A DNA stretch of 64,000 nucleotides from Paralithodes platypus (lineage: Eukaryota; Arthropoda; Malacostraca; Decapoda; Lithodidae). This document shows positions 10,255 to 22,929 of the stretch, one piece after another (position 1 is the stretch's first letter; the number at the start of each line of letters is the position of its first letter). The stretch covers positions 36,808,813 through 36,872,812 of the forward strand of contig CM064572.1 in the NCBI GenBank assembly GCA_032716605.1, given 5' to 3'. Position numbers and translations under genes: made by a program. Below the pieces are notes generated by a model. It ran no database searches. It saw nothing but the letters and a program-made list of their open reading frames with translations, and was not told where the DNA came from.

Positions 10255-12995
10255 TGTCGATTGTGCTTTGTTGTTTATTGATTGTGCTTTGTTGTTTATT
10301 GATTGTGCTTGTTTGTGTATTAATTGTGCCTTTTTATTGACTGCTTTGTTGTTAATTGATTGTGATTGATTGTGCCTTGTTAATTGGTTGTACCTCTGTG
10401 TTTATTGATTGTGCCTTGTTAATTGGTTGTACCTCGGTGTTTATTGATTGTGCTTTGTTAATTGGTTGTACCTCTGTGTTTATTGATTGTGCTTTGTTAA
10501 TTGGTTTTACCTTTGTGTTTATTGATTGTGCTTTGTTAATTGGTTATACCTCTGTGTTTATTGATTGTGCCTTGTTAATTGGTTGTACATCTGTGTTTAT
10601 TGATTGTGCCTTGTTAATTGGTTGTACCTCTGTGTTTATTCATTGTGCCTTGTTAATTGGTTGTACCTCTGTGTTTATTGATTGTGCCTTGTTAATTTGT
10701 TGTACCTCTGTGTTTATTGATTGTGCCTTGTTAATTGGTTGTACCTCTGTGTTTATTGATTGTGCCTTGTTAATTGGTTGTACTTCTGTGTTTATTGATT
10801 GTGCCTTGTTAATTGGTTGTACCTCTGTGTTTATTGATTGTGCTTTGTTAATTGGTTGTACCTCTGTGTTTATTGATTGTGTCTTGTTAATTGGTTGTAC
10901 CTCTGTGTTTATTGATTGTGCCTTGTTAATTGGTTGTACCTCTGTGTTTATTGATTGTGCCTTGTTAATTGGTTGTACCTCTGTGTTTATTGATTGTGCT
11001 TTGTTAATTGGTTGTACCTCTGTGTTTATTGATTGTGCCTTGTTAATTGGTTGTACCTCTGTGTTTATTGATTGTGCTTTGTTAATTGGTTATACCTCTG
11101 TGTTTATTGATTGTGCCTTGTTAATTGGTTGTACCTCTGTGTTTATTGATTGTGCCTTGTTAATTGGATGTACCTCTGTGTTATTCATTGTGCCTTGTTA
11201 ATTGGTTGTACCTCTGTGTTTATTGATTGTGCCTTGTTAATTTGTTGTACCTCTGTGTTTATTGATTGTGCCTTGTTAATTGGTTGTACCTCTGTGTTTA
11301 TTGATTGTGCCTTGTTAATTGGTTGTACTTCTGTGTTTATTGATTGTGCCTTGTTAATTGGTTGTACCTCTGTGTTTATTGATTGTGCTTTGTTAATTGG
11401 TTGTACCTCTGTGTTTATTGATTGTGTCTTGTTAATTGGTTGTACCTCTGTGTTTATTGATTGTGCCTTGTTAATTGGTTGTACCTCTGTGTTTATTGAT
11501 TGTGCCTTGTTAATTGGTTGTACCTCTGTGTTTATTGATTGTGCTTTGTTAATTGGTTGTACCTCTGTGTTTATTGATTGTGCCTTGTTAATTGGTTGTA
11601 CCTCTGTGTTTATTGATTGTGCTTTGTTAATTGGTTGTACCTCTGTGTTTATTGATTGTGCTTTGTTAATTGGTTGTACCTCTGTGTTTATTGATTGTGC
11701 TTTGTTAATTGGTTGTACCTCTGTGTTTATTGATTGTGCTTTGTTAATTGGTTGTACCTCTGTGTTTATTGATTGTGCCTTGTTAATTGGTTGTACCTCT
11801 GTGTTTATTGATTGTGCTTTGTTAATTGGTTGTACCTCTGTGTTTATTGATTGTGCCTTGTTAATTGGTTGTACCTCTGTGTTTATTGATTGTGCTTTGT
11901 TAATTGGTTGTACCTCTGTGTTTATTGATTGTGCTTTGTTAATTGGTTGTACCTCTGTGTTTATTGATTGTGCTTTGTTAATTGGTTGTACCTCTGTGTT
12001 TATTGATTGTGCCTTGTTAATTGGTTGTACCTCTGTGTTATTGATTGTGCCTTGTTAATTGGTTGTACCTCTGTGTTTATTGATTGTGCTTGTTAATTGG
12101 TTGTACCTCTGTGTTTATTGATTGTGCTTTGTTAATTGGTTGTACCTCTGTGTTTATTGATTGTGCCTTGTTAATTGGTTGTACCTCTGTGTTTATTGAT
12201 TGTGCCTTGTTAATTGGGTGTACCTCTGTGTTTATTGATTGTGCCTTGTGAATTGGTTGTACCTCTGTGTTTATTGATTGTGCCTTGTTAATTGGTTGTA
12301 CCTCTGTGTTTATTGATTGTGCCTTGTTAATTGGTTGTACCTCTGTGTTTATTGATTGTGCCTTGTTAATTGGTTGTACCTCTGTGTTTATTGATTGTGC
12401 CTTGTTAATTGGTTGTACCTCTGTGTTTATTGATTGTGCTTTGTTAATTGGTTGTACCTCTGTGTTTATTGATTGTGCCTTGTTAATTGGTTGTACCTCT
12501 GTGTGTATTGATTGTGCCTTGTTAATTGGTTGTACCTCTGTGTTTATTCATTGTGCCTTGTTAATTGGTTGTACCTCTGTGTTTATTGATTGTGCCTTGT
12601 TAATTGGTTGTACCTCTGTGTTTATTGATTGTGCTTTGGTAATTGGTTGTACCTCTGTGTTTATTGATTGTGCCTTGTTAATTGGATGTACGTCTGTGTT
12701 TATTGATTGTGCTTTGTTAATTGGTTGTACCTCTGTGTTTATTGATTGTGCTTTGTTAATTGGTTGTACCTCTGTGTTTATTGATTGTGCCTTGTTAATT
12801 GGTTGTACCTCTGTGTTTATTGATTGTGCTTTGTTAATTGGTTGTACCTCTGTGTTTATTGATTGTGCTTTGTTAATTGGTTGTACCTCTGTGTTTATTG
12901 ATTGTGCCTTGTTAATTGGTTGTACCTCTGTGTTTATTAATTGTGCTTTGTTAATTGGTTGTACCTCTGTGTTTATTGATTGTGCTTTGTTATTT
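10255..12995. repeat. Minisatellite, 39-bp unit, about 68 copies
   Basis: The unit reads TTGTTAATTGGTTGTACCTC followed by TGTGTTTATTGATTGTGCC. Copies are over 95 percent alike by eye; the commonest variant is a C/T change giving GTGCC or GTGCT, and a few units have single-base indels. The first units (10255-10400) are shorter and look ancestral. The 39-bp period keeps a frame open for hundreds of codons (repeats of CTSVFIDCALLIG), with the frame changing at single-base indels near 11180, 12038 and 12090. This is array structure, not a gene. Confidence 0.97.
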
Positions 12996-13019
12996 ATTGT
13001 TCGCTGTGTGCTGTATTAA

Positions 13020-13449
13020 TGTCTGTCAGATGTTGAATAGGGTGTGTACAAGTACGAACATGTGTGTATACCTCACTCGAAACGATGAAAAAAGCGTAGA
13101 AAGTGCCGATACCAATTATTGATCAAAATATACTTGGTGCCGAGACATCACAAGACATCACTTATTTGGCAGACTGTACCACTCGCTCTTGACTCAGCAA
13201 TCACGGTCATAATTGTGTATCTGAAGTGGCCAAGCTATGAAGCGGGCCTCATAATGGCTTTTACGCAGTGGTTGGCATTTGGGGGGGATATTGTTCTGTT
13301 TTGGAGAGGGATGGGCCAACACGTAAACCCTACCCCCTTAAGTGATACTGTTTATACCCCTTTGATTCCCCAGAGATCCCTCCTAGACTGCATAAAATCG
13401 TCTAATGATAACCAGAAAAAGTTGCAAAAATGTGTCTTCAAATACTGAC
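13020..13449. other. Unassigned; contains TTAA-element remnant
   Basis: Mostly unique-looking. A degraded right arm of the GACGTC family lies at about 13360-13440 (CATAAAATCGTCTAATGATA). A frame of 109 codons crosses this remnant and shows no domain, so it is not called. Confidence 0.5.
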
Positions 13450-15035
<1,586 letters not shown>

Positions 15036-15040
15036 CTACC

Positions 15041-15428
15041 GGTAAGGGAACCCACCTCTCTTTTTTGTTTATCTTTTTCTCCCTCTCTCTTTGGCTTGTA
15101 TCCATTCTGCCCCATTCAGCCTACTGTTTTAAGACGTTTACCCCCATCTAGGTGTCAATATTTTGCTGGCGAGCGGTAGCGAGAGAACATATATATATTT
15201 TTGTTTTGACAGCAAGCTAAATTTGTACATATTTCGATAGACAAATTTCTCAGGCAAAGCCGGATCTCTCCATACAATGCTAGCTCGCTATCGCTCGCCA
15301 GGAAGTAATCGACACCTGGATGGATATAAACGTCTTAAAACAGTTGGCTGAATGGGGCCGAATGGTTACAAGCCTGGGAAAAAGACTAAAGGAGAGAGAA
15401 TTAAAAAAAAGCCGGTGACCCCCCTTAA
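15041..15428. mobile_element. Foldback element, type 1
   Basis: The right edge is GGTGACCCCCCTTAA (TTAA 15425-15428); the left edge is decayed (GGTAAGGGAACCCACC). Inverted halves: CTGGCGAGCGGTAGCGAG and CTCGCTATCGCTCGCCAGG; TGCCCCATTCAGCC and GGCTGAATGGGGCC. Confidence 0.8.
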
Positions 15429-15499
15429 TGGAATGATGTTGTCGATTTATGTTGGCCCGCCTCCGTTGCTGCTGCTGCGGGAAGGGGGGGGGGGGGGGG

Positions 15500-15790
15500 G
15501 GATTTATACGTTCGGCCCAATAGCTTGACGATTTTTGAGGCTTTCGCCCCATTTCGGTGTCAATTTTAAGACCTTTCGTGCCTTTTAGATGTAAAAAAAA
15601 TCCTGGCGAGCGATAGAGAGCCTGTAATTTTAAGAAGAATCGGCCTTCGGCCGGGACATTTTTCTACCGAAAAATTTACAAATTTATCTTGAAAAGGAGG
15701 ATCTAGGGAGGTGTTTTTAATCTTGATGGGGGTCTAACGAGGAAACTAACATAATATGTGAATGAATAAATATATAGACCAACAAATAAA
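15500..15790. mobile_element. Foldback element, type 2, decayed edges
   Basis: CTTGACGATTTTTGAGGC, CTGGCGAGCGATAGAGAGCC, CGGCCTTCGGCCGGGACATT and CTACCGAAAAATTTAC identify it. A poly-G run and a (GTT)n-rich tract (15826-15868) flank it. Confidence 0.65.
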
Positions 15791-16299
15791 CACGAATGGA
15801 ATGCTGATGATGATGCTTCTGTTGTTGTTGTTCTGGTTGTTGTTGTTGTTGTAGTTGTTGTTGTTGTTGGGTCGATTTCGTTACCGGGGGAGGAAACGGA
15901 TTTGGGGGGATGTATAGAGAAACATTAAATATTATGTTTAACCCTCGGGACCCGGGCTGTCTCTCCAAAGGACGTACCTCGTATCCGGGCGATCTGGCCA
16001 AAAATCAACAAAAGTAAACTAAGGCTAATCTCGCTTAATATATTACCTACATTAATCAAACATATATAGAAATGGGCGCCTTACCTTGCCGCGTAGAATG
16101 GCGTTGAGTAGAGCTCTCTAGCTCAACTGGTTCCGGAGTGATGGTGATGGAAGTGGAGGTAACTTTTGCCCGTATTTACCTCGGCGCGTCCGAACACTCA
16201 ACCGCGGCCCCGGCTACGACGCCCAGTTGCACTCATCGCTCCACCCGCAATTATGCCGGGAAGTGATTTGATAGTGTTTTATAGTTTATTATGTCATTT

Positions 16300-16900
16300 A
16301 TTATAGTTATTATGTTATTTTCACTCAATAAAGTTATTTACATGAAGTTATGTGTGTCTCTGTCACTTATTACTTAGTTTTATTATTATTATTATGATTA
16401 TAGTGTCACTTTCACTGGACTTTGATAATTGATAGTGTCATTTTCACTGTTATGTATTGTTAGGTAAGCTAATAACATATATAGTGTCACTTTCACTTGT
16501 TTATATTGTTATGAAGGCACTTATTATTACTTGTGTGTGTCTCTTTCACTTATACTTAGTTATATTATTATTATACTGTCACTTTCACTGAACTAGGCTT
16601 ATTGATAGTGTCTTTTTCACTTATTTATTGTTAGAAATATATATTTTAGTTCGACTTTCACTTGTTCATATTGTTATTCAAGGCACTTATTAATACTTAT
16701 TACTTATTATTTTGGCTCGAACGTCCATTGATTTTGGCCCTGTCACTCATTCAACTATGGGGGAGGCACTCGCTATAGGCAGTTATGCCTTTTGCCTCCC
16801 TCAATCACATAGAAAAAAAAAACTTATGTGTCCTTTTCACTTATACTTAGTTATATTATTATTATTAGCCTACAGTTGAGTGTCACTTTCGCTGGTGTCA
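16300..16900. repeat. Subterminal GTGTCACTTTCACT-type repeats of the piggyBac element
   Basis: Within the 3' non-coding part of the element, variants of GTGTCACTTTCACT recur (near 16402, 16427, 16480, 16567, 16605 and 16881, with shorter forms near 16352 and 16541). They alternate with ATTATTATTATTAT runs. They could be protein-binding subterminal repeats or a decayed tandem array. Confidence 0.6.
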
Positions 16901-16908
16901 CTTCCACT

Positions 16909-19671
16909 TCAAAAGTTTGTTAGAGTGTGGAAGTTGTTGAAGCAGATGCCAGCACACAGTCCAACTTGACACTCGAGGCATTCCCAAGTGGTTTTTGTGG
17001 CTTTGCGGGGTCTGCGAATTGTGTGGCTGCACACATGGCACCTCTTCTGCACTCTTGACTTAGTATGAGGACCCTGGAAAGGAAGGGCATTGAGCTGGTG
17101 CTTCCTGAAAAAGTCAGCACACCCCGTTCTGTCCAGCTGGCCTGGTCCTTGTAGTGGCCTCCCTGGTGTACCCGCATCTTTAGCCAGGAGCTCAAGTAGC
17201 ACCTGCTTGTAGAACTTCCGCAGGGACTTGTACTTCTTGGCTCCTGGAGTTCTCAGACGGTAGATGTTGTAGGCATTGAGGACCGACATATCTACCGTAT
17301 GCAGGATAAACTTCTTGTACCACCTGCAAGATGTTCGCAGGCAGTCGATGAAGCCCATCTGCATGTCAGACTTGTCAACGAGGCGCATGTTGAGGTTGTA
17401 ATCCAGGACAGCAGCTGGTTTCCGGATGGGGTTCTTGGTGCTTCGGTCCACCTTCCCTGTGGCGACCATCTCGGCCTTGTAGCATGGGGTGAGGAGGTTG
17501 ATCTTGCGCTGGTCATTCCAGTGGATGGAGAGGATGGGGCCACTCTTCTTGTGGAAGATGTCCGCCTTCTTCGTCTTGGTTGGGTAGCCTGGCATGCCCT
17601 TCCTCTTGGCCTTGACTGTGCCGACAGTTCCGGTCTTGCGGTCATGGAGGTACTTGGTCAGGAGAGGCGGCGTGTAGTAATTATCTGTGTAGAGGATGTG
17701 GTTTTGATTGAAGTGCCTCTCCATCATCTTCTTCACTACAGCGCCACCAAAACCAATGAGGGGGTCAGTCACAATTTCTCCACCCATGCCGCTGTACACC
17801 ACAAAGTCCAGCACATACCCCATCAAACAGTCGCAGAGGACGAAGAGCTTGATGCCGAAGCGGTGTCTCTTGGACGGGATATACTGTCGGAAGTGCAGCC
17901 TACCACGGAACAGAACCAGAGACTCGTCGAGGCACATCTTCTGGAAAGGAATCAGGTAGGTGGTGAACCGATGACGTATCATGTCATACAGCTTCCTGAT
18001 CTTCCATAATGAGTTGGGAAGGTGAACTGCCATTTAGTTTGTCAGGTGGAGATAGGAGAGGATGTCGAAGTACCTGTCCCTGGACATGTACTTGCCAAAT
18101 GCTGGAGTCGTTATGATGTCGCCAGTGATCCAGTAGTCTGCCAGAGTGTGCTTCCTGATATGTGTCATCAGCATTGTGAGTGCCAAGAACACATATAGTT
18201 CTGCCACAGTGACAGCTCTCCATGACACCATCTTGGCACTGGTCTTCCTCCCAAGAAAGTTGGCACAGATCTCATGATGGTTGTTGGTCTCCTCGACGAG
18301 GTATTCCATGCCTTCATTGTCATAGAAGCCACAGAAAATTTCACTGGGGGTAGCATCTGGGCCACAGGGAAATGTTGGTGACACCCCGGACCCCCTCTGT
18401 ACCTCGTCAAATGCAGGACAATCTGGCTCAAAATCAGCCCCATCTGTCCACACAAACAGGTCTGATGCTGATGCTCGTGCAGGTACAGCAGGCACACGCC
18501 CTGGACGCCCTGGCACACGCCCTTGGCCACGCGGACGCCCACGCCCACGCCCATGCCCAGGGGCAGCGGCGTCGGCAGCCTGACCACGTCCACGACCTCG
18601 CCCTCTCACTCGTCTTGCCGGGACTTCCTCCTGTTCCTGTTCCTGTTCCTCTTCCTCTTCCTCCTCAGGCAACGTCAGGTCATCTGGGGCAATGTTGGAG
18701 TCATCAGCATCCTCTTCAGGAGACAATTCTGGTTCAGAAGTGACCGGGCGTCGGCAGCGTGGGGCGCGGGAGGCTGCGGGAGCTTCAACAATGGGAGCCT
18801 CGGCCTCGGAAGTTGGGCTCCTTTTGCGGCGAGCCGAGGGCTTCTCCGCATGAAATAATGCTCTGCGGTGTGTTGAGGGCTGTGGCACATCACCAATACC
18901 ACTTGAAGAGGCCCTTTGGTCCTCCTGAAGGAGAGATGAAGCCGAGGGCTGTGGGTGACCCACGCGGCGTCCCGGGTCAAGGCGTCGTGACAAAGGAATG
19001 CGGGTGGTTGCTAGTCCAGGGTCGGCGTTACTATCACTCTGTTCAGCTTCCCTAGCCTTTTCTGCGGCGGCCCTGCGTGCTTTTTTAGCTGCACTTTTCA
19101 CCAGCGACTGTTTATAAAAATATTTGCCCACTTTCAAGGGCGTACGGGCAGGCAAAGGGGAAGGTCCTGGGGTAGGGCTATGGCTAGGCCTAGGCCTAGC
19201 CCTAGGCTAACCTACGAAAGATGGCGAGGGGGTAGGCCTAGCTTCTAGCACACTTGGAAGTTCAATAGCACCTTCCTGAAACACTTCCACATCAGGATCA
19301 TCACTACTGTCTCCCCCCTCAAACAAATCCACATTATCGTCGTCTCCAAAGCCAACGAAATCTTCTTCTTCGCTTACATTGATAAATGTTTCTTTGTCCA
19401 CCAAGCTTTCGCCACTGCTCTCTTCAATATCAAAGAGTTCTCGCTGTATGGTGCTATCACTCAACAAACGCTTCACTTTCTTTCGTTGAGCTTTCTTCTC
19501 TGTTGCTACATGCGTCGAAGTTGCTAGTGGGGTAGCAGTGGGGCGCGCGGGAGGTTGCACCGAATCGGACGCGTCGGAATTCATTTTTCCTGTATTACTC
19601 GCTATGGCGGCCACGTAGAAACTGATAACGGTAGTAGTTGAGGCTTGGTGGCGCTGCGATCGCCCCTGCAA
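16909..19671 (-). pseudogene. piggyBac transposase, two in-frame stops
   Basis: One reading frame of 921 codons runs through with only two stops: TAG at 19207-19209 in a proline/arginine-rich linker, and TAA at 18034-18036 in the transposase fold. The likely start is the second Met of the frame (19584), giving an acidic N terminus (EEEDFVGFGDDDNVDLFEGG) typical of piggyBac proteins. A serine/proline-rich and GRGRG-rich linker follows, then the DDE_Tnp_1_7 domain. Candidate catalytic aspartates in the part after the TAA are residue 36 (CLDESLVLFRGR), 117 (YTDNYYTP) and 220/223 (VDKSD). The C terminus is a Cys-rich zinc-binding region (CHVC, CLEC, CAGIC, H). All catalytic positions survive, so the stops look recent. 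Whether either stop is a sequencing error cannot be told here. Confidence 0.9.
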
Positions 19672-19800
19672 AAAAATTTGTTTTGGCCGCGCGAATTTTG
19701 AAGCACGCTTTCAAGCGCAAGCCTTTTAACAGGACACCCGGGCTCCTGCCCTTCTTTCGTGGTGTCCTTTAAAAAGGACACCCTGGCTGGAAGGGTTAAA

Positions 19801-20268
19801 TATACAGGGTGTCCCAGGAGGAAAGGGTATAACTTTGGGAAATGATAAAACAAGGTATTCTAAACATAAACTATTCTATAACAAAAAGTCCAAATCTCAG
19901 CCATTAAACAAATATTGAAGGTTCAATGTAGTGTCCTCCCTCGCATCACTGTAATGGACTCTTCCATGTCAAATAATTCCCAGCTGGTCTAAAGTGAGCT
20001 AATATGTCTATAATCATTTTGTAACATATATAATTATAGTATCTTTACAATAACATTGTAAAATAATTGAAGTTAGATGGAGGTGTGGTAGGCACTAGGA
20101 CAGCTAGGCCAGCTTTATGGGGAATTACTGAAGAAAATACCATTTTCAATATGCAATAACTCTACACCGGTCGAGATTTGGAATATTTCTTATGGAACAT
20201 TTTAGGCTTAGAATACCTTGTTCTATCATTTCCCAAAGTTATGCCCTTTCCTCCTGGGACACCATATA
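19801..20268. mobile_element. Terminal-inverted-repeat element, about 460 bp
   Basis: The two ends are inverted copies for at least 55 bp: CAGGGTGTCCCAGGAGGAAA on the left and, inverted, TGGTGTCCCAGGAGGAAAGG on the right, both continuing through ATAACTTTGGGAAATGATA and ACAAGGTATTCTAA. TATA occurs at each edge and may be the target duplication. There is no coding capacity. It starts two bases after the piggyBac TTAA. Superfamily not determined. Confidence 0.8.
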
Positions 20269-21575
20269 TATATATATATATATTTATTAGTGGCCCCTCC
20301 ATCATTGATGATATGCCTATTAATATAATAGCCTCCTTTGAAGCGCCCGCGGGTAGCCAGTTTTAAACTCCCGCCGCGGGGAAAAGGAGTACTACATCGT
20401 AAGTGTAACGCTACTCTTATGGAATCGTCTTATGATTGGGGTACACACTACGAAAAAACCTTGTAAAAAATAAAAGAGAAAAAATAAACTCAAAACTTTT
20501 TTGCTATAGCTTTCCATCTCGTGGATTTCTTGTGCATGGATTCTCGCCCAGACCGTGGCAACTGAGACGCCATACTTCCTTCCCTTCCTCGCGCTCATCC
20601 CAATCGGACGTGCGCGCCTTTGCTCAGCCACATTCTTCCTTCGCTCGCTTCTAGTGAGTCTTTGCTCATTTGTATTTATCTGAGTTGTATTGAACAGGTT
20701 TAGACTAGCTAGCACAGGCTGCCCCATTGGCATACCCGCAGGGAAGTGTTAAAATTGGGTATTATTGTGCAGGCACCTTCAATCCTCCAGGATCCGCGCC
20801 TCGTGTGTTTATTGTTTATGTTTTCTACGCCTTAGAGTTGCTATTAACTACTACTTAGGAGGCTAATATATCCGCAGGAATAGGCTTCTGACTGTCTATA
20901 TGAGGCAGTTGCTTTTTCATTATTGTAGCAGACGCCATGGTCTAAGATTTATCACACGTGGTGTGGAACTTTCCATGGTTCTAGCCTGCTTTTCCCCTCT
21001 CGTGATGTCGCAGCAGTGTCTTCAGGAGGTAAGGTAAACTACAAGGAGTGTGATTACTACAAGCCTCTTGGCAAGCCTCATTAGGGGTATCCGTAGGGTC
21101 TAGGGGTATTGTATTTTATTAATATTATTATTATTATACTATTATAGCCCTAAGATATTTCCCCCGTTTACGTGTTTATTTATGTTCAACATGTAAACAG
21201 GGAGTCAGGAGACATCCTGATGGTTGTGGGGGGTGTTTTGGGGGTTTCTGACTTTCACAAATAAGTCGACCCTTCCAAAGTTTTGGCTCTTTTCCTTCCG
21301 GCGATCTTTCGGTGTATTGACGCCTACCCTCGCCTTACAGGCGAAAGGACTGAGCCAAAATTATCCCGGTGTGGTGTGCTATACCACGAACCTTCCGGCG
21401 GAAATGCGAATTCCTAAGGGAGCAACCTCGGCCCGCCGAGCGAACTCGCCCAAACCGATAGTCTGGTGCGGCATGACTTTCCTCGCCCAGCGCAACAGTC
21501 TAGTGGGGTAATTTCTATCTACGGATTAATTGGGCCAGTGGCACTTTGTCACAGGTAAGCAGTTCAATAGGAAAC
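20269..21575. other. No gene assigned; possible remnant of an HTH protein
   Basis: After a (TA)n run the sequence is GC-richer and looks unique. On the minus strand a 113-codon frame (20392-20733) includes RKYGVSVATVWARI, which loosely resembles a helix-turn-helix of transposase or pipsqueak type, but the surrounding residues do not support a family. The block 20750-21560 has no open frame of note and could be an old LTR or UTR fragment. Confidence 0.35.
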
Positions 21576-22929
21576 TGTTATGCCCTGATTTTATTCAGGA
21601 TTAACGATTGATACAGGTGAGTTCTACCATACTGGGACTTCCGAGTTCATATAAATATATATAATCAAAGACAACAGAGGATATACTGATATATCGCAAA
21701 ATATAGTTTAAGAAATACAGCTTTATTTCTATTAACACTAATACACAATGGAGTAAGAAGGTAACTTGTAAACACTACCAATAAATAGCACTTAAAACTA
21801 TTTACTATCTCCGAGCACAGTCGCGGATCTGGATAGAGTGCAGATATTTTTGCAAAGATTCACATTCCTTTTCTCAGGAATAGTATACACTTCTGAATAT
21901 CGAGGACGATCACAAGTAAAAACTTCAGCTATAATGATTCACTGTACTTGTAAAAGATTGGACTTGTGAGCTTATTTTGGAAAAAGAGTTATTTTATCAC
22001 TGTACGTATCCTTGTGATTATCTACCATGCGCACTGGTACGAAAACTATACTCCTGCTATAGAAATATTGTTAGAGTCGATGGTGGACTCTAAAAATATT
22101 CACTGGGTTGGGAAAATGACAGAGTCGCTTAGCCTCAAAATCGGCTTAAAAGAATTAAATTCAGAAATCACTGTACTACGGTGGAAAACACTTCGTAGGT
22201 TATATATTGTTGGTAAAAGAAATTATCTTTGGTTAATTCTGAATATTACCGCTATAACAGATTTATGCTCTTTTTAATACACTTTTGCGGGACTCTGTTT
22301 ATTATCGCTCACTTGGTAGATTACGTTTTCTCAATTTTTATTCTTCTCCAGGTTCTCGGCTTAGGTGTCTTTTCTTGTCTTCCTCCTGACGATGATTCCA
22401 GTGGTGGCTGGCTGTAGTTTTCTGCTTCTCCGTGGGCCGTCCAGGTGGGCCGGCTGTGTGAAGATAGTTCCAGATGGGTTGATGGGTTTGAGATCTTAAG
22501 TATGGCTCCGTAACATATAGCAATTGTCGGGCAATTGCAGTTGGGCACCATCTGGACTAACGCAAGTATTTCAGAGGTTTGGGAGAAATACTCGACTCTC
22601 CTGACCTGTATATCAACCATTGATGAAGTCCTGTTAAGGTACTCTTGTAATGGGATCTTGAATATCATGCATCAGTGAGAACGTACAGTATATGGCACGA
22701 TATCGGACTAACGCAGTAAGTTTGGTAAAAGTATCTTTACTGACTGTCCTCATCTTTTTAAGAAGTTCGGGGGACCCAGGGCGGTGTATAAACCTTTTAG
22801 TTACACAGTCTAATGGGATGCCACAGACTTAGTGCACCTAGGATTTGTATTTGCAGAGTGCCCTTGAGGGTATCTCACTAAGCCCTTCCTCTCACAGCGG
22901 TCTCCGATGGTTTGAGACTACTTGTGAAA

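Larger units (their letters stand above)
15938..19799 (-). mobile_element. Complete piggyBac element
   Basis: TTAA lies directly at both edges (15938-15941 and 19796-19799), giving an element of 3854 bp. Read inward, the ends are TTAACCCTCGGGACCCGGG at the 3' side and TTAACCCTTCCAGCCAGGG at the 5' side; both continue to AAAGGAC at the same distance, so the termini are short imperfect inverted repeats of piggyBac type. The 5' end also contains a near-palindrome built from GGTGTCC and GGACACC. The transposase frame lies on the minus strand at 16909-19671. The roughly 960 bp beyond its stop hold repeated subterminal motifs. The element looks structurally complete but is coding-defective because of two stops. 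Confidence 0.9.

Noticed and set aside
10356..13019. Three open frames of 250-302 codons made of a 13-residue repeat
   Set aside because: They follow the 39-bp minisatellite and change frame at single-base indels in the array; there is no start, domain or non-repeat coding part.
13119..13448. 109-codon frame as a small gene
   Set aside because: It runs across a decayed transposable-element arm and has no recognisable features.
17299..18009. 236-codon plus-strand frame
   Set aside because: Antisense of the piggyBac transposase; the minus strand has clear domain motifs.
18372..18980. Several overlapping frames on both strands
   Set aside because: Shadows of the GC-rich, low-complexity linker of the transposase.
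22321..22668. 115-codon minus-strand frame in the long LTR, partly shared by the other LTR
   Set aside because: An indel between the LTRs breaks the upstream half, and no domain is visible. A short LTR-encoded peptide cannot be excluded.
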